From Pyronema omphalodes (Eukaryota; Ascomycota; Pezizomycetes; Pezizales; Pyronemataceae), in contig JAJJXM010000002.1 of NCBI GenBank assembly GCA_024516155.1, forward strand, positions 496,001 through 560,000: a DNA stretch of 64,000 nucleotides, read 5' to 3'. Position numbers and translations under genes: made by a program. The notes below the pieces were generated by a model. It had not been told where the DNA came from. It searched no databases and was given only the letters and a program-made list of their open reading frames with translations. Every line of letters begins with the position of its first letter. The stretch's first letter is position 1. Below are positions 33,395-44,796 of the stretch, piece by piece.

Positions 33395-34676
33395 ATGCCC
33401 CGCTTCGGGGATATAGCCTCCCCGCGTAGCATCGCACCCTGCCGGGGCCGCCTGCAGTCTCCCCTCGGTGTGCGTAGCCAAACCAACGAGGAAGTCTTCG
33501 CCACCCCCCTCCGCGTCTCGAGCCACGAGATGCAATCCCCGCAATCCCTCACCCCCATGCGCATCATCGCCCCTCCTCAGGAAGGAGCACGCAAGAGACC
33601 AAACGCTGGAGGAACCCTGGAAGACGTCGCGTCGCACGCCCACCGCGAACGGCGTTCCGACGATCTCGCCGGCCTATCGTCGATCCTAAACGTTGACTAC
33701 ATCAGCGACCTCGGCCTACGCCTCGAGGAGCTGGAAGATCGCATCCCCGCGCTGGAATCCGAGGTGCGCCACCTCCGCAGCGTAAATCGTGAACTCCAGG
33801 CCCAGCTCCAAGCGGTGCGAGCCCTCAAGACCCCCGCTGTTCCCCGAGCGCTGCCCATCGCCGCCCCGACCCCCCGCAGACCCCCACCAGTCGCCGTCCA
33901 ACCCACTGCTGCGCAAACATATGCAGCGGCATCCAGCGTACACCTCCCCCCTCAGCCCCCCCCACAGGAATGGACCGCCCACCAGTCCCGCCATTCCAAA
34001 AAGCGTCAACAAAAGGCTGCAAACCCATACGCCCCCGCCCAGAATCTCCCAACTGAGGTACGCCGCATTGTATTCACCCGCCGCAAGGCCGCATCAGCCT
34101 CAAAACAAGTGGACGAAGCGCTCACAGCAGCCATCAACAACTGCTTGTGGTTCAAAAACGCTCCCCAATTCCATCGAATCCTGACAGTTGCCCGCAATGC
34201 CAAAGGCACCATCACCGCCGCAACAGTCCCCGGTGTGGATGCCGCACCCATCTTAGGTTTGAACCATGGGGACATCCTCAACGCCGTCCGTGAGGTCGAT
34301 AGCGAGGTTACGGGAGTTGAAGAACTCGACCGCTGGGTATGTCTGAAAGTCCATGGCGTCCCGCTGGATCGTTTCATACGATCACTCGTGCCCCGAACGC
34401 ATGGCCGCGGCAGCGGCTGCCCGCCCCGCCAGAATGCTGCGCACGGTCCCACCCACCGCAATCGCAACCCGCCCAGCCCTTGAAAAGCGAGCCCCCTCCG
34501 TCAACACTGCCGATATTCCACAGCAAGCCTCCGATAACGGCGACGCCTCAACCATGGACCTGTCAGATGGGGTCCCCGAATCCTCCTCCACCCCTGCTCC
34601 AACGCAAGATACCGTTCTCCCCTCCTCTTCCGAGACTGGGACAGATGCCGTTGTGCCCCTAGAACCTGAATTCTGA
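33395..34676 (+). pseudogene. LINE G ORF1 (nucleic-acid-binding Gag-like), frameshifted
   Basis: From MPRFGDIASP the frame has a Pro/Arg-rich start, a clear coiled coil (LEELEDRIPALESEVRHL) and a region resembling the RNA-binding part of J/K ORF1 (RRIVFTRRKA, NNCLWFKNAPQFHRIL, DRWVCLKVHGVPLD). Near 34375 the frame shifts and a second frame (RMAAAAAARPARMLRTV) carries on to TGA at 34676. I see no intact CCHC motif. ORF1 proteins bind LINE RNA. Confidence 0.75.
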
Positions 34677-34848
34677 TACCAATTCAGGTTCTACAGCACA
34701 ACTGCAGAAAGAGCGGTGAGGCTCTAACTGCCATAATGAAGAGCGGAGTAACGATGGGGAGCGACGTGGTTCTAATCCAAGAACCCCCCATCTTCCAAGG
34801 GTGGCGTCACCCAGCGTTCAACTTGGTCTGAGGAACGAGGGTGTTGGG
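34677..34848 (+). pseudogene. LINE G ORF2, endonuclease start (before H)
   Basis: The frame reads VLQHNCRKSGEALTAIM and VVLIQEPPIFQGWRHP, the N-terminal strand and the QEP metal-binding motif of APE-type LINE endonucleases. A TGA follows AFNLV at about 34829. H interrupts at 34849; TTGGG is duplicated. The ORF2 frame is already open upstream and overlaps the ORF1 end, so no ATG can be assigned with confidence. Confidence 0.75.
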
Positions 34849-35357
34849 TGTCAGGGAACTAGGAACGGACGTTCGAAGAACACACTGAACACTACCGGCA
34901 AGGGGGACTAGGCGGGTTCCAGGACGGGGAACGGAAGGACAAGGACCGAAGTGCACGGCAGACGGACGGCACACGAAACAGAGACAGGGACAAGGACAAG
35001 AATGACGTGGGACTGAAAGGAGAAGTCTTTATTAAGGACAAGGGAAAGACACAAGACGTTCGATGGAGAACTCAACAACGGGGAGGCAAGCCTCCTTATG
35101 TACAAAGGGGCGGCCAGCACTCTTGCTGGGCCGTCATCCAACATCGCTACATGACAGCTTCCGTTCTCCATCATTTCACCTGCGACGACACAGCTCTCCA
35201 GCTCATGCTACGTCATCCATCATGAGTCAGTCTATCAACCACAACGGCATGGCACACACAACAACACAACGACAACACAACACAACACGGCAAGACAACA
35301 ACGACAACACAATGATGACGCAACAACACAACGGCTCGTCAGCCGTGTGCCGTGACA
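34849..35357 (-). repeat. 3' LTR of element H
   Basis: TGTCAGGGAAC ... GTGCCGTGACA. It contains a CAACA-rich low-complexity stretch (about 35250-35335). The adjacent internal sequence gtacccccccgtt is a G-run on the sense strand, a likely polypurine tract. Confidence 0.94.
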
Positions 35358-35368
35358 GTACCCCCCCG

Positions 35369-38300
35369 TTAGGCTCGAGTTCCTACGAGAGGAGAAGGTT
35401 GGTCTGGGTATAACTGGTGGAATTTCTCAGCGGCCTCAGTTTCGGATAGGTTCGTTTCCGGTTCCCAGGTTGGAGAGTCATGGCCGGTCCACTTGACGAG
35501 GTACTGCAGGTTTCCTCTTGACCAACGGCGATCCAGAATTTGATCCACGAACCATTCTTCTTCGCCGTCTACTACTACCGGTAGGGGCGGTGGGGTAATC
35601 TGGCCAGGGAGGGGGTCCGAAGGGGCTGGGTTTAGTAGGGACACGGGGAAGGTCCTATGATGTTTCATTGTTTCCGGTATATCCAACTCATAGGCGTGGG
35701 ATCCAATGGGCCGTAACATGGTGAAGGGGCCTAGGTGTTTGTTTTCTAGTTTCTTTGAGGAACGGCGGGTTCTGAGGTTGCGGGCGTCCAGCCATACTAG
35801 GTCTCCTGGTTTGAAGACCGGCGCGGGGAGTCGGGAATTGTCGGCGGCTTCTATGTGGTGGGCTTGGGCGTATTTCATTTCAGAACGTAAGACGTCATGG
35901 ATGTGCGACATCCTTTCTGCTACCTCGTTCGCTTTCACTTCTTCAGGATTGACTGTCCTGATTTCCAATTCGAAGGAGCATTTGGGGTGTCGGCCGTATA
36001 CGGCGTAGAACCGGGACAGCCACGTTGTATCCGATACTTGGTTATTTGCAGCAAATTCTGCCAGTGGTAAAAATTTCTTCCAGTCATCTTGTAGATAACA
36101 GACGTACGCGCGGAGATATTGCTCCGTAACCGCATTGATTCTTTCTGTTTGGCCATCGGTCTGGGGGTGGAAGGCCGTGCTCGTGGCAATCTCGATACCC
36201 ATGCAATTTGCCAGGTGTTTCCAGAAGTGGGCCACAAATTGCGGGCCGCGGTCGGACACTACTGTGTCTGGCAGACCGTGTAGTTTGAATACGTTTTCCA
36301 GGAAGAGTTGCGCGAAGCCTTCTGCGTCTATCGTGGAGCGACAGGGCACCAAGTGTCGCTGTTTCGTGAGTCGTCAAACGATCGCACATATTGCGTCGAA
36401 GTCTTCTGATGTCGGTAGTCCAGTAACAAAGTCCACAGATATATTCTGCCACGGGTGGTGCGGGACCGGTAGGGGTTTCAAGGTTCCATAGGGTGCGTGG
36501 CGGGTAGCTTTTGTTCTTTTACAAATGTGGCAATTTCGGACGAATTGGTCCACATCTTTTCTCATCGAAGGCCAGTAATAATTTCTGGCGAGGAGTTCGA
36601 AAGTCTTTGCACGGCCCAGGTGTCCCATAGTGGGGGGGTCGTGGTGATCTTGTAGTAGTTTCAATCGTAATTTGTCCAGCGCGGGGACATAGAGGCAGTC
36701 TCGGTAGTACGATCTGTTTTCCAACACGGAGCAATCGGCGAGTGATATGTCCTTACAGATTTGTGTACCGTCTTCCAGCATTCCCAACACTCGGTTTGGG
36801 AATCAATCTGTCTTGTAGCCCTCCTTAAACAGGAGGTCCACTTCGGAGGGTGCAAGTTTCATGGGTGGGGTCATGCACAATTGGAAGTTTTGTGGCTTTA
36901 GAACAGCTTGCTGATTCGCTAGTATGCGTTCGTCTCCCTCTCCCGGGAGGTCGGCGGCTCATCTTGTCAGGGCGTCCGGTTTTCCTCCCAACGTTCCCGG
37001 TCGGTAGGTGACGACAAGTTGAACCGAGACAGGAATTCGGACCAGCGTGCTTGTCTTCTGTTTAGGAGCTTTGTCGTCATAAAGTATTCGAGGTTCTTGT
37101 GGTCTGTCAATACTTTTATCGGGAAGGCGGAGCCCTCCAAGTGGGGACGCCATTCCTCGAAGCAACGGACTATTGCCAGTAGTTCTTTGTCATAGATCTC
37201 ATAGTTGCATTCTGCTGGGGAATGATTTTTGGAATAAAACGCGACGGGGTGTAACACGTTATCGTCGTCGTATTGTGATAAAACTCCAGCGGACACATAG
37301 TCAGATGCGTCTGTTTCTACTACAATCGGTTTCTCGTAGTCGAAGTGCTTGAGAATAGGTGCTGATGTAAATGCGTCCTTCAGTCGGTCGAAGGCGCTCT
37401 GCTGATCTTTACCCCAGATAAAGGGGATTGCTTTACCATCTTTCTTTTTGGTCAGAGCCGTTAGCGGGGAGACCACTTTGGAGTAGTCCTTGATAAATCG
37501 TCGGTAGAAGTTCGCGAAACCCAGGAACTCTTGGACCTGTTTCAAATTGGTTGGTTCCTTCCAATCTCTGACTCTGGCTACTTTGGAATCCATCATGCGA
37601 GCGCCGTCACGGCCAATGTTGTAGCCCAGGTACTGTACTTCTGCCTTGGCAAACTTACACTTCTCTGGTTTCAAGTGCAGTTTTTCTTGCTTCAGTCGTT
37701 CCAAGATCTTTCGGACGTGTGAGGTGTGATCGGGCTTTGTTTCAGAGAATACGAGGATATCGTCCAAGTATGCTGTACAAAACTGGTCCAGGTATGGTCT
37801 CAGGACATCATTCATAAATGCCTGGAAATCGGCGGGCGCGTTGGTGAGCCCAAAGGGCATCACTTTCGACTCGAATAGGCCGTACCTTGTGCGGAAGGCC
37901 GTCTTCCATTCTTCGCCTTCTGCCATTCTGATAAGGTTATAAGCGCTGCGGACATCCAGGGTCGTAAAATATTGAGCTTTGGAAAGATTCCTCATCGTTT
38001 CCTGTATCAATGGCAGCGGGTACCGATTCTTCTCGGTACCTTCATTCAGTCGTCGGTAATCGACGCATAGGCGTAGGGATCCGTCTGATTTTTTCCCGAA
38101 TAATATCGGTGAGGCGGCTGATGATTGGGAGCGTTGTATAAATCCTTTCTCCAAATTCTCATCGAGCCACGCTTTCAGCGTCTGCAACTCGTTGCGTGAC
38201 AGCGAGTATAACGGGCCAAAGGGGGGGACGAATCCCTCTTTCAGTGGGATCTTGTGGTCGTAGGGTCGGTGTGGGGGAAGTTCCTTCGCGTTGACCTCCT

Positions 38301-39096
38301 TGAATAAATCGAGGTAGTCATAGTACTCTTCGGGGATCATGTCTTTCAGTTCCTCATCCGTGAGGGGGGGCTTGTCTTGTAGGGCGACGGTGATTTCGTC
38401 CAACGATAGCGAGAATACTGTCAGGCTTTCGTCTTCTACCATTTCTTTGAAGTCGGAGATGGTTAGACTTGAGATCGCTATTGGGGGTTCGTCCGGAGGG
38501 TCGGGGACCGAGTCTTCTAACTCCGGCATGGGGTTTGTGTTGGGCTCGTGGACAGCGGGAGGGGGCCTCGAGTCCAGGACCTCAACACCGGTTGTGCTTA
38601 CAGGCAACGGGGTGCAGTTCCTTAGGCAGTATTGTGAGTCGAAACTTACAGTGTTGGAACTGAAGCTTATTGTTACGTCGTGTTTCTTCAACGAGGGGAT
38701 GCCCAACACCACCGGGTAGTGACCCAACTTGGTGACGAACATGGGAAGGGTTTCCGAGTGACCATTGATGGTACACTCTACTTGGGCGAGGTGTGTGATT
38801 TTTCCTGAGGATATGGGTCGGCCGTCGATAACTTCGACCGTTCAAGCGGTGGTTAGGGGGGTTAGAGGGAGTTTGTGATGGCGGGCGAAATTGCGGTCAA
38901 CAAAGGCGATACCAGTGGCACCGCAGTCAACGAGCGCTACTGTTTTCACGGAGCGGTTATTGGAAAACAAGGAGCAAGAGAGAACAAGGTGTTTGCATTC
39001 TAACTTTCCAGTAAAACTTGCGCCCGATAATAGCAATGTATCAGCAATAATTTTCCCAACAGCGGCAGAGCCATCTTCTTGCAGCTGGTTTAATCT
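35369..39096 (-). pseudogene. pol: Pol of element H, several stops and frameshifts
   Basis: Protease D-C-G (LVDCGATGIAF, near 38930), RT (FGLTNAPADF, YLDD), RNase H, integrase HHCC (HHDPPTMGHLG .. CHICK), D-D-E (VDFVTGLP, VSDRGPQF, HPQTDGQTERIN) and chromodomain (WFVDQILDRRWSRGN, QYLVKWTGHDSPTWEP). Breaks include TGA at 38842-38844, a shift near 37013 before TYRPGTLGG, TGA near 36961 and 36791, and a shift near 36365 at the VDRLTK motif. It ends LVGTRA close to the LTR. Pol is in the -1 frame to gag. Confidence 0.92.
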
Positions 39097-39102
39097 TTTC
39101 CC
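39096..39102 (-). promoter_or_regulatory. Candidate -1 frameshift heptamer GGGAAAA, element H
   Basis: The gag frame reads TCG GGA AAA GAT TAA, so G_GGA_AAA lies one codon before the gag stop, as in A and B. After the slip the frame is AGA TTA AAC and runs open into protease. Confidence 0.68.
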
Positions 39103-40159
39103 GACACCTCTTCTTCATTATCCAATGATTCCACACTCGCCACTTTAACATTCGTCTTGGCGGGGCACGACGCAGCCATGTGGCCGAGGCCACCGCAGTA
39201 GAGGCAACGTCCTTCTAACAGGCGGGTCGCGCGTTCCTGTGCCGACAGTTTCTGACGGGGTCCCTGGGCAGGGGTTCGCTTGCTGGAGGAGGCGGTGCTG
39301 GCTTGGGTAGCGGGGGTGGGGCGACTGGTGGCGGGGGTGGCGGCGGTAGTGGGTTTAACTTGGCCGCGGTTGGTACCCAGCTTGCGGAGATTCTCAAGTG
39401 CTCTCAATTGGGAGTCCAATTTTTGGCACTGTTCAACAAATTCGTGCATCGTAGCGGTGGGAGGGGCGCCAACCAACTTTTCGTGCAACTCGAGGGACAG
39501 TCCGTTACGCAGAGCATCCATGGTGGCGGCTTCGCCCCAGCCTAATTCTGCGACCAGGCGGGAGAACTCTGCATAATAGTCTGAAAATTCGCGGTTGTTT
39601 TGTCGGAGATTTTGTGATTTAAAACGAGCCGTTGCGCGCTCGTCCGGGTCTCCAAAGGTACGCTGTAGGATTCTAATGACGTCCTCGACGTCGTTGAGGG
39701 CCCAGCGGTTGCCATTTTCCTTGATATAAGGAAGAATCTGATCCAAGGCGCGTCCGCGGAGGCGGCCCATGGCATAAGAAATCCGCTTGTGAGGGGTTGG
39801 GAAGCGTAGTTCGTCGCTCACCAACTTGATGCGAAGCAAGGAGACAAAGCGGCGAAGGTCCTCCCTGTTGGACCCATCGAAGGTTGGTGGATCCGAAATT
39901 TTGTCTCCGGTAACGCGGATGCCAGGGGAGGCGAGTAGCGCGTTGATGAGTTCACGATGGCGGGTGAGCTCCTTCTCGTAGTAGTGAATTTCATTCGTAT
40001 CTGCTTGTTCCTCCGGGGTTAGGAGGATTTCGGGGTCTCGGGGGGGAAGTCTTGGAACTGGTGCGATTATAGCGGGGGCGGGGGCTGCGGCTGCGGCTGT
40101 GGTAGGGGGTGCGGCGGTTCGCGGCACTGTTTCTGGGCCATTTGGATAAACCTGGACGG

Positions 40160-40697
40160 TGTCACGGCTCCAGCATCGTCACCCGTATTCTGGATTGCCT
40201 TAGCCTGCACAGTCATAGAGCGCAGCCGCAGGGCTGCGCCACATCACATGTCAGCACCAGCTCAGCCACCCTCGCAGCCGCAACACACTAGTTGTCCTTT
40301 CCTTACCACCTTCCTTTTCTGTCTTAGTTATCTTAGTTCGTTTCATCGGCACAAGCGTCACATTGTTATCACACGCATTAGGCTCTTGGCTTCTTTGTTT
40401 AGGTTCTTGGCTCGGTTGAAAACCCTGTTAGGGTTTGGGTTGTTCTTAGGAGGATTTGTGTATATAAGGAGGGCTCTCCCTCCGCTCTGTCTGTTTCCTT
40501 TTCTTTCTTCTTTACAGAACGTCTTGTCCAGTTAGCAATCTAGTTACCTTGACAACTCCTCCTCCTCAAGCCTTGTCTTCGTCTTGACCTCTGCCTCCCC
40601 CTTCCAGTATCTCCTCCTCTTGCTCTACGTTCCTGTTCCTGCCCTCTGTCCTGAACACTGCGTACCTTGGACGTTCCCTCGAGCCTGTCCCGTTACA
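40160..40697 (+). repeat. Solo LTR O inside H gag
   Basis: 538 bp, TGTCACGGCTCC ... CCCGTTACA, with GACGG target duplication at 40155-40159 and 40698-40702. A TATA box TATATAAGG at 40461-40469 gives its orientation as plus. No second copy is in the window, so it represents another LTR family. It probably arose by recombination between the two LTRs of a full element. Confidence 0.9.
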
Positions 40698-41246
40698 GAC
40701 GGAGCCAGTCTGAATAACGACAGGGGGAATGGGGGCAGGGGTGGGAGCTTTGGGAGCGCGAGAGGCGACAGGGCTGGAGACTCCAGTGCTGTTACGGGAG
40801 CCGGGGGTCTCTGCGAGGTCGTTTGAAAGGTAGCCCGTGGGATGGTCTTGGGCGTCTAGGATTGATTGCGCGAGTTGTTTGGTGAAAGTAAGCGGTTCAT
40901 GGCCGTCAGGGAACTGGGTCATGGAGGCAGCGTTAACGATTTGCTGCCAATGTCCTTCGTCGATAAGTTTAACGTGCATTCCGGCGGGCTCGGAGGATCG
41001 GCTTGAGTCGGATGGTGTGGCGGACGTGCTCCTGGTAAGTGTAATCCTGGAGTTCCCAACTGACCACAAGGTCGCAGTGATTTTCTGCTCTTCGGATGGT
41101 TCGTCGCACTGCGCCAGCGAATCGGTCGGAAATCCCGAAGGTCTCGTTTAGGGTGTGAGTTTCCAGGGCTTGTTTCAAGGCGTGTGTCCAAGCAGAACCG
41201 GTGGGGTTCATGCGTGTTGGTCGAATAATTATTTGATCGAACGTAA

Positions 41247-41755
41247 TGTCAGGGAACTAGGAACGGACGTTCGAAGAACACACTGAACACTACCGGCAAG
41301 GGGGACTAGGCGGGTTCCAGGACGGGGAACGGAAGGACAAGGACTGAAGTGCACGGCAGACGGACGGCACACGCAACAGGGACAGGGACAACGACAAGAA
41401 TGAGGTGGGACTGAAAGGAGAAGTCTTTATTAAGGACAAGGGAAAGACACAAGACGTTCGATGGAGAACTCAACAACGGGGAGGCAAGCCTCCTTATGTA
41501 CAAAGGGGCGGCCAGCACTCTTGCTGGGCCGTCATCCAACATCGCTACATGACAGCTTCCGTTCTCCATCAATTTACCTGCGACGACACAGCTCTCCAGC
41601 TCATGCTACGTCATCCATCATCAGTCAGTCTATCAACCACAACGGCACGGCACACACAACAACACAACGACAACACAACACAACACGGCAAGACAACAAC
41701 GACAACACAATGATGACGCAACAACACAACGGCTCGTCAGCCGTGTGCCGTGACA
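41247..41755 (-). repeat. 5' LTR of element H
   Basis: 509 bp, paired with 34849-35357; followed by TTGGG and then LINE G ORF2. The short leader 41212-41246 lies between it and gag. Confidence 0.94.
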
Positions 41756-41760
41756 TTGGG

Positions 41761-42982
41761 AGGGCTCCGTAAAGACTCCGTCTGGACCATCCGCCCCCGG
41801 GAGGAAGTAGCAGCGGAGGGGGAAGGAGACGTTCAAGTCTTGGACATTCTTTGTCGGGGACTTTGAAAACCAAGGGTGGTCAACGTCTATGACGCTCCTA
41901 GAGCGTCGGACGGCGTCAGACCAGCTCGAAATGTTGCATGGTCACGAATCATCACCCGTGACACCGTCATCGCTGGAGATTTGAATGCGCGCAGCGTGAG
42001 GTGGAACCCATGTTGCACACAACCCATCTACCACCTCTTCCTTGAAGACCTGATGGACACGCATGACCTCCGCTACGTTGGAGACGGAGAGGAAACTCAC
42101 TCGCAAACGGGACAACAATGCCACAGCGTGATCGACCTTGTGTTCGCCACAATGGAGCTCTCTCCGTATGTGAGCGCCCGCACCCTCCTAGACCCGGAGC
42201 ACGCAACCACATCCGACCACGAAGCCCTGGTCTGGGAGGTCACATCGGTGACAGTGCCGGAAGACTACGACTCACCCACGAGGGGGTGGGTGGTGACGGA
42301 ATGGCTTGAGGACGAGGAGAGAGCGAAGAAAGCGGCGTTAGATTATCGCCATCAAAGCGAACGCAGACCGCTCCTCTCCAGTCGTTGCTCGGAGGAAGAG
42401 GTGGAGGAAGCAGTGGTTTGGCTACGGGAGACTCTGACGACTCTCTTGGATGCACATGCGCGCAAGATCCGCATCACTGCTCGCTCGAAACGGTGGTGGC
42501 GCACCGAAATCAAGTCAGCGCGCCGATCATATGGTCGCACTCGACGAGCAGTGAAGGCAGAACGCGCAAATCCCGAGGAAGAGAAGGAAGGTTGGAATGC
42601 ATATCTCTGTCTCCAGAGGAAAGAAAAGAGGAGCTGTTGGGGCTCTTTTCTGAATCTGCGGACGGCAATGCAGTCTGGACGGTACTCCGTATGACCCAAC
42701 CGCGGGCGTCTGTGATGGTGGGGACCATTGGGAACGAATGCGGAAATCGTGCGGAAACGGAGGAGGACAAGAGACGCATGCTCGCCGATGTCTCATTTCC
42801 ACCACCCAACGAGTATGAGGGAGGCTGGCACTCGAGAGGCCCTTCAGGTGAGGCTCACTCGTGGGTCACGCAAGACGTTGTTGCTGCCGCGATCAACCAG
42901 CAGAGCAGTTCGAAGGCCCCGGGAAGTGATAGCCTGGGTGTGCCAATAATAAACGTCCTCATGCGGTGGGACCCTGACAGAG
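41761..42982 (+). pseudogene. LINE G ORF2, endonuclease and linker (between H and solo C LTR)
   Basis: Endonuclease motifs follow: VVNVYDAP, the catalytic IAGDLNARSVRW, VIDLVFATMEL and SDHEALVWEV. Then comes a basic linker (KRWWRTEIKSARRSY) and the approach to RT (SSKAPGSDSLGVP). A TGA lies near 41864 (RGL stop KPR) and the frame shifts near 42640. The segment stops at the CAGAG duplication of the solo LTR. Confidence 0.88.
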
Positions 42983-43728
42983 TGTCAGAATCCGGCTACA
43001 CACGGTCGACAGGCGATACAACCGTCGGATTGCTATGCAATCGGGTTCGGCTCTGGACTCCTAGGTGAGTTAGTCACGGGCTCAGGCAGTACTTACCTTG
43101 TACACAGGATGTCCCTGCGGCGTTGCCTCTGATGGAATCGTTGGATGGGGATCTGGATGGGAGGATAGGTGGGTATTCGGGATGGGCAAGTATGTTGGGA
43201 TGGGCTGGGTTTGCGGTCACGGTTTAGATGATAGAACTGCAGTGTGTAGATAGGATTGTGTAGATAGATAATTGATTGCGTACTAGACTAATGAAATACA
43301 AATGTCCCCTTATATACCTTTGTCCCTGTGCTCATGTGATTTCCCAACTTATCTGTCCCGCAGATATTCCATCCATCATGAGACACCCTTCGCTTCGCCG
43401 TGACTCCCAAAACCTAACTAAAACACTATACAAACATAAACCAAAACATAATACAAAACATAAGCAAAACAGAATACAAAACATAAGCAAAACACAATAC
43501 AAACATAAACAAAACATATTCCAAACGTCGAGGAAACCCTCCTCGTTCCACCCCGCACTTACCCCCTTGTCCCTCGCTTAACCCTAACTCCTCTCGCCTA
43601 GCCCTAGCTCCTCCTCTTCGCTTAAACCCTAACCGTGACGTACGCCATCCCCAGCGTCACACCCACGAACCACAGCCCAGCTGTGGTTACAATCCCTCCT
43701 AGAAGCATATCCCTAGCGGTTCGTGACA
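42983..43728 (-). repeat. Solo LTR of the C family
   Basis: 746 bp, TGTCAGAATCC ... GGTTCGTGACA, target duplication CAGAG (42978-42982 and 43729-43733), inserted in LINE G ORF2. It shows the same A-rich tandem array with a slightly different unit order (about 43421-43520) and keeps the ORF3 membrane-segment coding end. Confidence 0.95.
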
Positions 43729-43733
43729 CAGAG

Positions 43734-44457
43734 TGACCGCTGTCGTCACCCAGTGCCTTCGTTTAGGTTATCACCCTCACGACTGGAAGGTAGCAAAAGG
43801 GGTCTGCATTCCCAAGCCTGGGAAGTCGTCCTACTCAAAGGCCAAGAGCTTCTGGGTGATCTCCCTTCTGAGCTGCATGGGGAAACTGGTTGAGAAGGTG
43901 GCTGCGGTAATGATCGCAGAGGAAGCGGAGAAAAAGGGGGCTTTTCATGTCGGTCAGTTCGGAGGCAGGAGAGGAAGGTCGGCAGTAGACGCGGCGGCGG
44001 TGCTGATAGAAGCGGTGGAAGGGGCGTGGGAGAGGAAGAAAATCGCGGGGGCCCTGATGATGGACATCAAAGGTGCCTTCCCGACGGTCAACCCGTACTG
44101 CTTGGTTGAGAAAATGAGACGATACCACATAGATGGGGATCTCGTCCGGTGGGTTGCGAGCTTCATGAAGGAACGCAAAGTGGAAATCTCGACTGGAGGA
44201 GACTCTGGGCCGGCAATGGACACGAACAACAGGCTTTCACAAGGCTCCCCTGTCTCCCCCGTTCTGTTTCTAATCTACATCGCAGATCTTGCTAATAAGA
44301 TCGAGTCAGAACTGCCACGCACGGTAGGGCTGTCCTTCGTTGACGACGTCACATGGATTGCGGAAGGCAATGACGCAACCGAAATCGCTTCCACTCTCGC
44401 CCGGTGCGCCCAGTTAAGCCTGCTATGGGCCCGTCGCAACGCCGTTCGCTTCGAAAC
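43734..44457 (+). pseudogene. LINE G ORF2, reverse transcriptase part (before E)
   Basis: The frame joins RWDPDRV to TAVVTQCLRLGYHP across the solo LTR. RT motifs: KVAKGVCIPKPGKSSY, MMDIKGAFPTVNP, RLSQGSPVSPVLFLIY and the catalytic SFVDDVTW. This piece has no stop. It is cut at 44457 by the E LTR, with gaaac on the left side as the expected target duplication. Confidence 0.9.
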
Positions 44458-44619
44458 TGTGAACCTAGGCACAGTCCTAACTATGCAGAGGCTTTTCGAT
44501 CGTTCTTCCAAGTGCTTCGTCCTAGGGTAGACAAACACTTCGTTCTCAAGACAAACAGACACTTCGTTCTCAAGAACTAATAGAGGTATTCCAAAGATAA
44601 AGCTAGGAAGTAAATCAAT
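44458..44619 (-). repeat. 3' LTR of E, first fragment up to the LINE target site
   Basis: Begins TGTGAACCTAGG and matches 59508-59669 of LTR N. It contains a direct repeat of about 24 bp (44530-44577, core cacttcgttctcaag). The match stops at aagtaaatcaat (44608-44619), where LINE J begins. Confidence 0.9.
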
Positions 44620-44796
44620 CTGATCTTTGTTTACTGTGACTAGAGCTATATAGCTATCGCACTCCACCTTCTTCATACCCTTATACCGCCAAAGTACATA
44701 AAACCAACAAAACAAATACAGAGGAAAACATGTAGTACAAGTCAAGTATATCTAAATCAAGTATTCTTAGAACATAGGAAAGAAAGAGGAAAACAA

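Larger units (their letters stand above)
39090..41211 (-). pseudogene. gag: Gag of element H, split by solo LTR O
   Basis: The start is MNPTGSAWTHAL at 41211. After a shift near 41000 the frame runs (HVKLIDEGHWQQIV) to IQTGSV at O, and on the far side resumes QVYPNGPETVP, an Ala/Pro-rich stretch, the Gag core (NREFSDYYAEFSRLV) and a CCHC knuckle CLYCGGLGHMAASC near the end. The downstream part from 40127 is uninterrupted to TAA at 39090-39092. Removing O and one GACGG rejoins the frame exactly. N-terminal assignment is less certain. Confidence 0.82.
34849..41755 (-). mobile_element. Ty3/gypsy chromovirus H, full length
   Basis: LTRs 34849-35357 and 41247-41755 (509 bp each, about nine differences), target duplication TTGGG (34844-34848 and 41756-41760). 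Minus-strand gag and pol. Inserted in ORF2 of LINE G. It carries solo LTR O inside gag. Several stops and shifts in pol make it inactive. Confidence 0.96.
33264..44457 (+). mobile_element. LINE G (Tad-like), broken by H, a solo C LTR and E
   Basis: A plus-strand non-LTR retrotransposon: ORF1, then ORF2 with APE endonuclease and RT. It is inserted in the D 5' LTR. Removing the three nested LTR insertions with one copy of each target duplication rejoins the ORF2 reading frame. The RT end, RNase H and 3' tail should be past E, outside the window. Several stops and shifts show that it is dead. Confidence 0.88.

Noticed and set aside
40461..40697. Host promoter and gene start in the TATATAAGG region
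   Set aside because: The exact GACGG duplication and TG...CA ends show that it is a solo LTR inside H gag.
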